In this document: piece after piece, positions 54,599 through 63,914 of the stretch
How the letters are laid out: each line of letters starts with the position of its first letter
How positions within the stretch are numbered: the stretch's first letter is position 1
Source: Saccharomycodes ludwigii
Taxonomy: Eukaryota > Ascomycota > Saccharomycetes > Saccharomycodales > Saccharomycodaceae
Length of the DNA stretch: 64,000 bases
Reading direction: 5' to 3'
NCBI RefSeq assembly: GCF_020623625.1
Contig: NC_060206.1
Span: 558,001 to 622,000, forward strand
Program-made: the position numbers and the translations under genes
The notes under the pieces: model-generated
Told to the model about the DNA's origin: nothing
The model's input: only the letters and a program-made list of their open reading frames with translations
Databases searched by the model: none

Positions 54599-55540
54599 TT
54601 ACAAATCCTTTTTAGCTTTCTTTTCAGCCTTTAATCTCATTCTTTCTTCTCTCTCAGCTTTAGCTTCTGGACCAGATTCAGTGTCCATAGTGTAATCCCA
54701 CCATCTAAAGGAGGAAGCATAATTACCAATAAAGTAATGATGATGCAAATCGTGATGCTCAGCACCAGCCCAGAATGGAATGAATTTATTCAAACTCCAT
54801 GGGAAATCATAACCAGAATGAGAGTCGACTGCTTGGAACAATCTTAAAGTGATCCACAAACATAAAGTAAACAAGTGCAATTTACCAGTATAAATACAAT
54901 AAATAATGGGCATACCAACGGTACCGAAACCTAGAGATAGAGTTTCGACTGGATGAGCATATTCTGCAGTTAAACCGAATGGAGCAGCATAACGATGATG
55001 TTGTTTGTGGATGTACTTATAAAATACGCCGTAGTGAAATAATCTATGGAACCAATAATGCCATATATCTTCTAAAACGAAAAATAATGAAATTTCAAAA
55101 GCCATAGTTTTCCAAGATGGAAATGGTACTTCCATGGTAATACCCAATTGTTCACACATTGGGTGGAATGTCCAGATTGGGATGGCTTCAACAAGGAAAT
55201 GGGATAGTAAAACACTCTTCAAACAATGCCAGTGTTCTCTAGCAGTTGGGATTTTTGTTGGTTGTAACTTCCATCTTCTGAAAAAGGGAATACAGTCGAC
55301 AATGAACCATGGCAAAGATCTTGAAAAATACATAAATTCGTGCAATATGAAAAACATTAAACCAGTGGCCAAAACGTCATTGTTCATGTAACAGTACCAT
55401 GAGGCCCAGTATTGTTCGATTATATTTAATTGTGGCTGGACAGCCTTAATATTGGATAAGACTTGAGTAAAAGTTTTTGTACCATCAATATTTGCTAATT
55501 GGTGGTACAATGTGGAGTTAGCACTAAAGACAGAAGACAT
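54599..55540 (-). CDS. ERG25: C-4 methylsterol monooxygenase
   Basis: Di-iron ER enzyme that oxidises the C-4 methyl groups of 4,4-dimethylzymosterol in ergosterol synthesis, acting with Erg26, Erg27 and Erg28. The protein has 313 residues (309 in S. cerevisiae). The fatty-acid-hydroxylase histidine boxes are [14 protein letters not shown] and HHDLHHHYF. About four membrane segments are visible. It ends [10 protein letters not shown], with lysines at -3 and -4, a dilysine ER-retrieval signal. The ATG is at 55538-55540. A TCGTATA sterol-response-like heptamer lies about 555 bases upstream on the coding strand. Confidence 0.97.
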   Translation of the reverse strand: MSSVFSANSTLYHQLANIDGTKTFTQVLSNIKAVQPQLNIIEQYWASWYCYMNNDVLATGLMFFILHEFMYFSRSLPWFIVDCIPFFRRWKLQPTKIPTAREHWHCLKSVLLSHFLVEAIPIWTFHPMCEQLGITMEVPFPSWKTMAFEISLFFVLEDIWHYWFHRLFHYGVFYKYIHKQHHRYAAPFGLTAEYAHPVETLSLGFGTVGMPIIYCIYTGKLHLFTLCLWITLRLFQAVDSHSGYDFPWSLNKFIPFWAGAEHHDLHHHYFIGNYASSFRWWDYTMDTESGPEAKAEREERMRLKAEKKAKKDL

Positions 55541-56752
55541 TGGAGATGGTAGTTGTATGTATAAATATGTTCTTTAATTATTGTTGGGGGGAGGGGAAAA
55601 GAAAAACAAACAAACTTGATTAACTTAGTATTTTTTTTTTTTCTTTCTTTTGTGATAAAACAAAAAACCAAAAGAGGGGCGAATAGAAAAGAGTGATTTA
55701 TTTTCTTGCTTGTTGCTAGACTTGCCTTTTTTTTTTTTTTTCTTTTTCTTTTGTCCTTGGTTTATTTGTTATTAAGATATATTAGAAAAGAAGAAAAAAA
55801 GAGATAATAAATGGCAAGAAGGGAAATAAAGACAGAGAGAGAAAGAGAAAAAGAAAGGAAAAAAAAGTTTACAGTTATCAAAGATATTTGGCTATATATA
55901 TTCATAATTTTTTAATTTTTAATTTTAATTTTTTATCGTAATAAAAAAACAAAATAAATTAAGGAACAACTGCTGGTGAGAGAACGTCAGGCTGAGATAC
56001 CCACGTAGCAGATCACGAGACTTTGGTCGTTTATAATAGTTGTTTTTTTCTTCTTCTTCTTCTCTGTTTCTCTGCGCACGTTTCTATAAAGTATACGACC
56101 AGCAGGCGTGTGCTTTGCTCGTTTAGATCTGTCGTTTAACACAGAAAACCACCCTGGCAAATGTTATAAACGATAAAAACGATAAATTTGTGATTTTGTA
56201 AACGAGATGGCTTGCAAACGAGTAAATAATCGATGATTTTGTTTGTTTCTATTTCGTTCCTTCTTTCACATTAGACAATATCTTGCTAACGGTTTCTTGC
56301 TTTTTTTTTAATAATAATAATGTTACTGGCTCATCTTTGTATTACTATCACAGCTTCATTCCACCGATAAAACTAATCTTGCTTGTTGCTTTCGTAATAC
56401 AACGAAAAAAAAATTTTATTTTATTTTTTTTTTTTTATTTTTTTTGTCGTTTATGCCATGTCCGAGAACCATACACTTCCGATACACAACGGAGTAATCT
56501 AATTATTATTTCTGGCTTGTGTAAAAAAAAAAAAAAAAGAAAAGACCAAACAAATAAATAATTTCTAACTGCAATGCAACTTTCTTAATTTCTAAAAACT
56601 TCAATCATTCTTTTAACTTCCTTTTTCTTCTCTCTCCCTCTTTTATTTTTACGGCATAAACACTTACCAAAAACAACCAGTCATCCCAAATGATATTTAA
56701 TGCTTGTAGTATCATCACCTAACCCAATAAAAACAACAACAACAACAATAAT
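55541..56752. promoter_or_regulatory. Divergent promoter ERG25/NMD4
   Basis: The 1.2-kb region contains TATACGA at 56092-56098 (TCGTATA on the minus strand, the Upc2/Ecm22 core), a comparatively GC-rich patch around 55970-56010 and 56080-56160, GATAAA and AAACGA repeats near 56170-56220, and homopolymers. The small open frame at 56283-56561 is not supported. Confidence 0.45.
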
Positions 56753-57586
56753 ATGAATATCAATAACAAGAATAAGAATAAAAATAAAAATAAAAATAAT
56801 AATAATAATAATAATATCAAGAACATTAAAGCCACCACTTTTATATTGGATGCTTCTTGTTTTGAAAAGGCATTGGGCCATGTATTAGAGTGGATAGAGT
56901 TAACTTCAAATAAACAAAAAAATTCAATATGTTTCTATTTACCCACCTTCACTATAGAAGAATTGAATTTTTTGAAAAATAAAAGAAAGAATATGAATGC
57001 TATAAAAAGTTTGAAAATTATCGATACGAAAAGTGATTTCTTTGATCTCGAGTTGTGCGATGAAGGGTTAAAAGATAACACTAGCAGTGGCAATGGTAGT
57101 TGGAATTCAATATTGGAAAAATATTTAATAATAGAAAAGGAGAAAAACTCAACATATATCAAGAAATTGCCTTCAAGATTCAAAAAGTTAATCAAAGCCT
57201 ATTATAATTTCCAAGAAAAAACCATAAATTTGGAGCCCAAGTCAAATCCTACAAGTGATGATAACGATAGCAACAAAAGTAATAATGGCTCAAAGCCAAC
57301 AACGCCTCGTTGCTATTTAGTTACGTGTGATGAAAATGTTGAAAAGTTGTGTGGGTATTTTACAGGTATTAATTTAATCGATGTCTTAAAAGCGGACTCA
57401 TTAATCGTTAGAAACAAGAAGTTGGATTTTTTCAAGAAAAAGTTTATAAGCAACATGGAGAAAAGTGTAATTCCTTCTGACAATGATCAAACCACCAGTC
57501 AAGAAGATTTTGATGATGTTAAAAAAACAGATTTCAAGAAAACTGTATGGGCCCAAAGAGGTAAAGGTGAGTTGTGGGTGCCATAA
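56753..57586 (+). CDS. NMD4: Nmd4-like PIN-domain cofactor of Upf1 in nonsense-mediated decay
   Basis: Nmd4 binds the helicase domain of Upf1 in the cytoplasm. The protein has 277 residues (218 in S. cerevisiae). After a low-complexity Asn/Lys start, the PIN domain begins with TTFILDASCFEKALGHV and continues with FYLPTFTIEELNFLKNKRK and SLKIIDTK, each with a close match in Nmd4. The C-terminus KKTVWAQRGKGELWVP corresponds to the Nmd4 end with RGTGELW. A spacer of about 25 residues (PKSNPTSDDNDSNKSNNGSK) interrupts the domain and explains part of the extra length. Relative orientation to RPS22 and the UPF0390 gene matches YLR363C. Confidence 0.95.
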   Translation: MNINNKNKNKNKNKNNNNNNNIKNIKATTFILDASCFEKALGHVLEWIELTSNKQKNSICFYLPTFTIEELNFLKNKRKNMNAIKSLKIIDTKSDFFDLELCDEGLKDNTSSGNGSWNSILEKYLIIEKEKNSTYIKKLPSRFKKLIKAYYNFQEKTINLEPKSNPTSDDNDSNKSNNGSKPTTPRCYLVTCDENVEKLCGYFTGINLIDVLKADSLIVRNKKLDFFKKKFISNMEKSVIPSDNDQTTSQEDFDDVKKTDFKKTVWAQRGKGELWVP

Positions 57587-58344
57587 TCCTTGCTATATAA
57601 TTGTAACAAGTAAATCCGATACATAAGCATAATAAATTAATTAAAGATTAAAGTCAGAGTAGAATTTCTAAATCAAAAAGACCCATGACAGTCTTTAATA
57701 CTAGAGATGCCAGATATATTTTTTGTTTTTTAAAAACGAAAAGAATATAAATATATATATATATGTTTCATCATAAATAAACAGTAACTAATTTATTATC
57801 ATTATAATTCGGATGGGGGAAAAAGAAAAAAGAAAAAAAAAAAAGAAAAGGGAAAAAAAGTGTATGCAAATTATAAATACTAGTCAAATGATCCAAGCAC
57901 ATACATATTAAAATATTATTTCAACCAAAATAACAAATAATACTATAATAGCTTGGTTTGTTGGGTAACAGTGGTAAGAGTACAAATCTTGGGTTCTTGA
58001 CTAGATTATAAAGTCTTTGATTTTTCCCTTTACTTTAAATCTTTCACTTTTAGTCGAAAAAATCACTGAGAAGAAATTTGAGATATAAAACTGATATGGA
58101 ATTAAATACAAAGTTGAATTGGACAAAGAAAGAAAAAAAAAAAAGGAAAAAAAAAAAAAAAAAAAAGGTAAAAAAAATATTTCCAAGGGCTTTTTTTTTC
58201 TTCCGGAAAGATTTAGCTTCGGCATATTTGCTGTCTCGGATTTTATTTTTTTAAATTTCATTTCTAAAACCAAAAAAATTGTGAAAAGTAAAGTCAAAAA
58301 ATAAAATATAGAGCGTCCGTACATCAAAATGAGCACAATTTGAT
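57587..58344. other. Intergenic between NMD4 and tRNA-Ser
   Basis: Holds a TA repeat near 57746-57765, A-rich blocks at 57820-57860 and 58129-58170, and TTCCGGAA at 58201-58208. No LTR sequence comparable to the other tRNA loci is recognised here. Confidence 0.4.
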
Positions 58345-58440
58345 GTCCCAGTGGCCGAGTGGTTAAGGCGATGCCCTGCTATTTATTTGATTGTTAGGCA
58401 TTGGGTTTTACCTGCGCAGGTTCGAATCCTGTCTGTGACG
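58345..58440 (+). tRNA. tRNA-Ser (anticodon GCU) with a 14-base intron
   Basis: Class II tRNA: GTCCCAGTGGCCGAGTGG start (A box), anticodon stem ATGCC/GGCAT with loop CTGCTAA, long variable arm, B box GGTTCGAATCC and end CTGTGACG. A 14-base intron at 58382-58395 follows the base 3' of the anticodon, the canonical place. The S. cerevisiae tRNA-Ser(GCU) is nearly identical and also has an intron. Confidence 0.95.
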
Positions 58441-58453
58441 TTGCTTTTATTTA

Positions 58454-58467
58454 TTTTTTTTTTTTTT
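58454..58467 (+). terminator. Pol III terminator of tRNA-Ser
   Basis: A run of 14 Ts starts 14 bases after the tRNA; a shorter TTTT at 58445-58448 could already stop Pol III. Confidence 0.8.
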
Positions 58468-59027
58468 ATGTTTGTTTTTTCTCTCTTTGCGTCATGAAAT
58501 AATAATAAAAATTACTGTGTGATTTTTCTGTCTCAAAAAAAAATAATTTGTATTTGATGTCTCTGTCATTTTCCTTGTGTTCCACTCCACAGTATTTTAT
58601 TTGCCGGTAAAATGCCCATTGACTTATACCCAATTTTAGAAGTGGTGGTTTTTTCCTTTTCTTTTTTGTAACTTTAAAACCAAACGGAATTAAGTCAACT
58701 TGCGAAAATAAAAACAATCATTCTTAAGTTAAATATTAATCACACCGATATTAAAGAAAGGTGGTGGTGGTGGTGATCATCATCATCATGATGTCTTTAT
58801 TGAAATAAAATTAAAATAAATAAAAATCATATATCAAACTAGTAACTTAATCTTATATAAAGGCACATTAACCAACTATCATTCATTTTAATTTTCACTT
58901 TTTTTCCCCCCCCCTTAAGTAATCTTTCATTATCCATCAATGTTATAAATCCTTAAAAAAAATAAATACAATAATAATAATAATAAAAACTACTTTTGCT
59001 TTTACTGCAAACACATATACACAAATA
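58468..59027. promoter_or_regulatory. Transporter promoter region
   Basis: Contains GGTGGTGGTGGTGGTGATCATCATCATCATGATG at 58762-58791 (a GGT repeat running into a CAT repeat), a C-run at 58906-58915 and AAT repeats before the ATG. No Cbf1 or Met31/32 site is evident. Confidence 0.4.
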
Positions 59028-60782
59028 ATGCTCAATATTTTTAAAAAAAGAAAAAATGCTGGCAATGCACCTAATGTTCAAGAAATAACATCAGCCTCTA
59101 CTGTTGTTGAAGATAAAAACATTAATATTGATACCCCAGATAAAAAGACTGAGGATCATATCAACAAAATAGAAACTCTTGTAGATGAAAACTCGGATTA
59201 TTCTTCGTCAGAAGATACTACAGATGTGGAGAACCAAAACGATACTGGTCCAAATCCGTTTGCTGACCCTAATGTTGCCGAATACTACAGAAAATTGTAT
59301 CAAGACGCAAATTACGAGTGTCTATCAGCTTTTGACCCAGAATTCACCTGGACAAAAAAAGAAGAAAAAGCCTTGTTGATGAAACTTAATTGGAGAGTGG
59401 CATTTGTTGCTTGTTTAATGTTTGCTGCACTACAAATCGATAGAGGTAACTTGGCTCAAGCTGTTGCCGATAACTTACTAGCTGATCTCGGTATTACTAA
59501 AGATGACTACAATCAAGGTAATACTGTTTTTTTGGTTTGTTTTCTAGTTGCAGAAATTCCTTCTCAATTACTATCCAAAAAATTAGGTCCAGATATCTGG
59601 GTTCCCATACAAATGACCTTGTGGAGTATCGTTTCTATCTGTCAATGTGCAATGCATAATAAAAAGGGCTTTTTGGCTACAAGAGCCTTGATTGGCTTGT
59701 TGGAAGGCGGGTTTATCTCAGATTTGGTCTTATGGTTGAGTTACTTTTTTAAATCAAATGAGTTATCCATCAGATTGTCTTGGTTTTGGACCACTTTAGC
59801 TTTGGTCCAAATTGGTACTGCTCTTTTGGCCTTTGCCATTTTGAGAATGCGTGGTATTTGCGGTTTGGAAGGTTGGAAATGGTTGTTTATTATTGAAGGT
59901 ATCATTTCCTTTTTAATTAGCGTTGCATCTTTCCATCTAATGGTTCCCTCTGCCGTCCAAACAAAAAGCAGATTGGAACCAAAAGGTTGGTTTACTGAAC
60001 GTGAAGTTAAAATTACTGTCAACAGGGTTTTAAGAGATGACCCAAGTAAAGGTGATATGAATAATAGACAGGCTTTGAGCCTAAAAAAATTGTGGGCTGC
60101 TTTGGCTGATTATGATTTATGGCCAGTTTACGTCATTGGGTTCATTGCCTATATGCCAATAGACACCTTTACACCCTATTTCACCTTGGTCTTGGAAGGT
60201 TTAGGTTTCTCAAAGTTCGATGTCCAATTGTTAACTATTCCAGCAAATGTCTTGCATATAATAATATTGCTAATTCTTACCTGGTTTAGTGAAAAAATTG
60301 GCGAAATTTGCTTTACCTCATTGCTACAGCCTATATATTGTACGGTGATCATTGGTGTTATTAGATGGTGGAAGGGCAGTATGGTCCAGCTGTGGCCCTC
60401 TTATGTTTTGTGTGTGTTGTTTGTAGGCCAACCTTATATTCACGCTATCTGTGTTTCTTGGGTGTCCAGGAACTCCAATTCCATTAAAACAAGGGCCATA
60501 TCTTCTGCCCTATACAATATCTTTGTTCAACTAGGCAATATTGCTGCAAATAATATTTACAAAGCTAGTGACGCGCCTAATTATCATAGAGGTAATATGC
60601 AGCTATTCCATCTATCTTGGGCTTTGATTCCAATACTACTTTTGACAAAGGCCTATTATGTATGGAGAAATAATCAAAAGGATAAAATTTGGGACGCTAT
60701 GACTCAAGAGGAAAGGGAGGAATATATTCAAAATTCAGAAGTTATCGGTAATAAACGTTTAGACTTCAGATTCTTTCACTAA
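59028..60782 (+). CDS. Dal5-family anion:H+ symporter, YCT1/SOA1-like
   Basis: Major-facilitator permease of the anion:cation symporter (allantoate permease) family, in the plasma membrane. The protein has 584 residues. About 100 hydrophilic N-terminal residues precede twelve membrane segments; family motifs are LNWRVAFVACLMFAALQIDRGNLAQA, FLVCFLVAEIPSQLLSKKLGP, RALIGLLEGGFI and GWKWLFIIEGII, and the RVLRDDPSKGDMNNRQ loop is typical of the Yct1/YIL166C (Soa1) branch. Yct1 carries cysteine and Soa1 carries sulfonates, sulfate and sulfite. The next gene is JLP1; in S. cerevisiae YCT1 (YLL055W) also lies close to JLP1 (YLL057C), so an organosulfur substrate is likely. The exact substrate cannot be read from sequence. 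Confidence 0.88.
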   Translation: MLNIFKKRKNAGNAPNVQEITSASTVVEDKNINIDTPDKKTEDHINKIETLVDENSDYSSSEDTTDVENQNDTGPNPFADPNVAEYYRKLYQDANYECLSAFDPEFTWTKKEEKALLMKLNWRVAFVACLMFAALQIDRGNLAQAVADNLLADLGITKDDYNQGNTVFLVCFLVAEIPSQLLSKKLGPDIWVPIQMTLWSIVSICQCAMHNKKGFLATRALIGLLEGGFISDLVLWLSYFFKSNELSIRLSWFWTTLALVQIGTALLAFAILRMRGICGLEGWKWLFIIEGIISFLISVASFHLMVPSAVQTKSRLEPKGWFTEREVKITVNRVLRDDPSKGDMNNRQALSLKKLWAALADYDLWPVYVIGFIAYMPIDTFTPYFTLVLEGLGFSKFDVQLLTIPANVLHIIILLILTWFSEKIGEICFTSLLQPIYCTVIIGVIRWWKGSMVQLWPSYVLCVLFVGQPYIHAICVSWVSRNSNSIKTRAISSALYNIFVQLGNIAANNIYKASDAPNYHRGNMQLFHLSWALIPILLLTKAYYVWRNNQKDKIWDAMTQEEREEYIQNSEVIGNKRLDFRFFH

Positions 60783-61823
60783 TGTGTTTATCGTGTATTT
60801 TGCTTTTTCTAATATTCAACGTAATAATAATAATAGTTTTTTTTTCTTCTTCTTCTGTATGTAATAAATTGTTGTTGATTTAATTTTTTTTTAAAAAAAA
60901 AAAAAGTAAGCATACTAAAATAAGTGGGGGAGGGCATTGTTGTGTGACACTTGATTCTGTTTCGACTCGTTATGAGTCATTGTGACAGTAAATATTTATA
61001 ATGTCCGATATATGTGTGTGTGTGTGTATAGAGGTGGCATTATACAGAATAAATTTGTCAATATATACTGTAGAGTTAATTGAACATATATAAAGACAAT
61101 TTAAAGTAATGCAGAACATTGGAAATATTTTTATAAAGAGCGAAAGAAGATATTTCAGGTCAGAATATTGAAGGGACATGGTAGATTAAGTTTACTGAGA
61201 ATTAGAGGTAAATAGGAAAATTGAAACTGGGAAAGATGACAAACAACCATGTTTCATAGCTATCTAACATTTTATAACAAAGATAACTGATTCTATGACA
61301 TGCATTTTTATTTATTATCATGCTAGCCGTAGACTCGCTTAAAGGAAAAAAAAAATATTAATATTGTGTATGAGAGAATGAGATGAAGACTGGAATGTTA
61401 ACAGCGAATTCTCCGGATAGATTAGACAGAAATAAAGCAAAGAGTCATGATTGTGATATGCCACATCTTTAAATATCGACCAGAGTAAGACGTCCTTTAT
61501 TTACATTTGTTGTGTCATTGTTTTGATGTTTTTTCTTTTCTTTTTTAAGCCACCACCACAATAATTGAACTTATAAATGAAAAAAAAAGATAAAGACAAC
61601 AGACACTAACACATACCATAACTAATGCATTTTTCTTTTTAATATATATGATAAATATAATTTCATTCGATTTTAAACTTATATCCCCTAAAATAAGCTG
61701 ATTTTATTGAAATACCAACTAAGTATTACTTTTTAAATAATAAAAATCATTTCCCACACTAATTAGAGGCCTTTGGATATAAGGGTCATTATATTGTCTT
61801 GTCTTGCATTATAATGCTATATG

Positions 61824-61855
<32 letters not shown>

Positions 61856-62126
61856 CCACTCCTTATTAACATACTCACCAACAAGCTTCTCCATGCTGAA
61901 CATCCATCATATACCTTTTTCTAAATTATAGAATAAAAAACATATAAATATCACAAACTCTTTTAAGAAATAAGAAAAAACTGCATTTTCATATCTCTCT
62001 AACAACTTTTTAATTTGTATCTTTTCCCTATTTATGTTAAAATCATCCCTATACTCACAATTCAATAAACATAAAACATCAAGCAACTGCAAGCTTAAAA
62101 AAAAAAAAAAAAAAATATTTGTCTTC
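60783..62126. promoter_or_regulatory. JLP1 upstream region
   Basis: Contains a perfect Gcn4-type ATGAGTCAT (60972-60980) within a GACTC-GTTAT-GAGTC hairpin, flanked by TGTGACA and TGTGACAG; a GT repeat at 61014-61026; a 28-base A-run at about 61824-61851; and an A-run of about 17 bases just before the JLP1 ATG. No CACGTG was found. Confidence 0.45.
60972..60980. promoter_or_regulatory. Gcn4/AP-1-type site ATGAGTCAT
   Basis: A perfect nine-base match to the Gcn4 consensus. It lies 190 bases after the transporter gene and about 1.15 kb before JLP1, so the regulated gene is uncertain. Confidence 0.5.
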
Positions 62127-63287
62127 ATGACGGTCGAAAAGAAGTACGGCGCAACATTGGCTAGTGGCAAGCCAAGACCAATTGGTGATCATCCATATTT
62201 TGTAGAAGATAATGAAGATGAAACAGGTTTTATCACAATTCCAGAAAAATACCATAAGTTATCAAGTTATCCAGATTTCTTACCAACCTGGGACAGAAAA
62301 GAAAAAGATCCTCCGTATGAGTTTTTCGAATATGAGGACCCAGGCACCAGAGTTAAAGACACCTCCTTACCAAATCTATTTCCTAAGGATGAAAAAGAGG
62401 AAATTAAGATTACCAAGTTGAGTCCAAAATTGGGGTCGGAAATTACTGGTTTACAATTGAGTAGTTTGATCGACAATGACAAGGCCAAAGATGAATTGGC
62501 TTACTTGATTGCCAAGAGAGGTGTATTAATTTTCAGAGATCAAGACTTGGCCAGTAAAGGCCCTAAATTTGCTGCCAAATTGGTAGAATATTTTGGTCCC
62601 TTACATACTCATCAAACTTCTGGTCATCCAAAAGATGTTAAAGAGATCCATGTAGTTTATCGTAGACCAATAGAAGAAGATTATGCAGTAGTCAAAGAAA
62701 TTGCTGGAAGAAGATCATGGCATTCTGATATCACTTTTGAATTGCAACCTGCCAGTTATACTTTTTTTTTAAACATCGACAGTCCAGGGTCTGGGGGCGA
62801 TACTTTGTTTGCCGATACTGTAGAAGCCTACAAGAGGTTATCTCCTAAATTTAGAGAGTTTTTGGAAACTTTAAGTGTTGCGCACACAGGTAAGGATCAA
62901 GCTCAATTTTCCGGAATCAAAGGTGGTATTATCCGTAGAGAACCAGTTGAAAATGTTCATCCATTAGTTAGAGAACATCCTGTTTTGAAGGAAAAAATTT
63001 TATTTGTCAACCAAGGATTTTCTAGAAGAATTGTTGGACTAAAAAGGGGTGAAAGTGATGTTCTTTTAGACTTTTTAACCGGATTGGCCGAAAATACCCA
63101 TGATTTGCAAATTAGAGCACATCATACCCCTGGTTCTGTTGTTATCTGGGATAATAGAAGAACTCAACATGGGATAACTTTTGATTTTGACAAGCCGGTC
63201 TTGAGACATTTGGCCAGAGTCACTGCTACGGGTGAACGTCCAGTTGTTGACTTGAAATATTTAAATGATATAAATTACAAGCCATAG
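62127..63287 (+). CDS. JLP1: Jlp1-like Fe(II)/2-oxoglutarate-dependent sulfonate dioxygenase
   Basis: TauD-family enzyme that hydroxylates sulfonates such as isethionate or taurine and releases sulfite as a sulfur source. The start is taken at ATG 62127 (MTVEKKYG; 386 residues, 412 in S. cerevisiae); an in-frame ATG at 62034 would add a lysine-run tail translated from a homopolymer and is unlikely. The iron ligands are His199 and Asp201 (WHSDITF) and His348 (QHG). Other family features are LIAKRGVLIFRDQDL, EYFGPLHTH, NIDSPGSGGDTLFAD, NQGFSRRIVGL and the C-terminal RHLARVTATGERP with the 2-oxoglutarate arginine. Together with the upstream transporter it makes a sulfonate-use pair. Confidence 0.95.
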   Translation: MTVEKKYGATLASGKPRPIGDHPYFVEDNEDETGFITIPEKYHKLSSYPDFLPTWDRKEKDPPYEFFEYEDPGTRVKDTSLPNLFPKDEKEEIKITKLSPKLGSEITGLQLSSLIDNDKAKDELAYLIAKRGVLIFRDQDLASKGPKFAAKLVEYFGPLHTHQTSGHPKDVKEIHVVYRRPIEEDYAVVKEIAGRRSWHSDITFELQPASYTFFLNIDSPGSGGDTLFADTVEAYKRLSPKFREFLETLSVAHTGKDQAQFSGIKGGIIRREPVENVHPLVREHPVLKEKILFVNQGFSRRIVGLKRGESDVLLDFLTGLAENTHDLQIRAHHTPGSVVIWDNRRTQHGITFDFDKPVLRHLARVTATGERPVVDLKYLNDINYKP

Positions 63288-63914
63288 ATGCCTTTATAGA
63301 GGTTATATATGCAGGAATGTTGCCAAATTGGGGATAAAAAAGAATGAAACAGTAATTTTTTTTTTTTATTGCTAATTAGTATAAGTAATTGAGAAATCAC
63401 CCTGTTCGTATTGGTACTATTTAATTTTTAGCTTTTTAGCTTTTTATTTTTTTTTTCTTTTTTTTTTGCACCAATGTCATGGCTAGTTTGTTTATTAAAT
63501 GAAGGTATTCCTCACAGACTTCTTCTTTGTGTTGCTAGGAATGTCTCTTTCTCTTTCCCCCTCTAAAAGATACCATATCGAGTATCGTCTTGCTTATAAA
63601 TGTTGGTCGTTATTTTTAATTTCAGATAAAAACATTGCACTTTTTAATATAAAAAAGCAGAACTATTGTTATTGTAGAGTATTCTATATTATATTAAAAT
63701 CCCACAGACCTTTGTGACACTAAAGCCTATAAGACATATAACTACATCCATTTTTACAAATATAATGATACGTCAAAGAGATTACAGGTGTTTCTATTTT
63801 TTTTTTTAACGTTTCAAACAACTTTTTAATGATTACTTTTTATCAATTAAAAACTTGTTTAAAAAAGAAACTGTTTATATATAACAGCAAATTTATTGTT
63901 ACAATAAAAATAAG
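63288..63914. other. Convergent spacer JLP1/second GRE2-like gene
   Basis: T-runs at about 63356-63367 and 63447-63470, otherwise nothing distinctive. A 72-codon open frame here resembles no known protein and looks spurious. Confidence 0.4.

Noticed and set aside
57955-58020. tRNA-like or RNase P RNA-like segment (AACAGTGGTAAGAGTAC ... GGTTCTTGACTAG)
   Set aside because: No acceptor or T-stem pairing can be formed and the similarity to RPR1 is limited to about a dozen bases.
58762-58791. GGT/CAT repeat as a CRISPR-like or regulatory array
   Set aside because: A simple triplet repeat without spacers, in a eukaryotic promoter.
62034-62126. N-terminal extension of JLP1 from an upstream in-frame ATG
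   Set aside because: It would translate a poly-A leader into poly-lysine and has no counterpart in the family; the ATG at 62127 begins the conserved protein.
63499-63717. 72-codon frame downstream of JLP1
   Set aside because: No recognisable motif, unusual codons and a T-rich context; probably chance.
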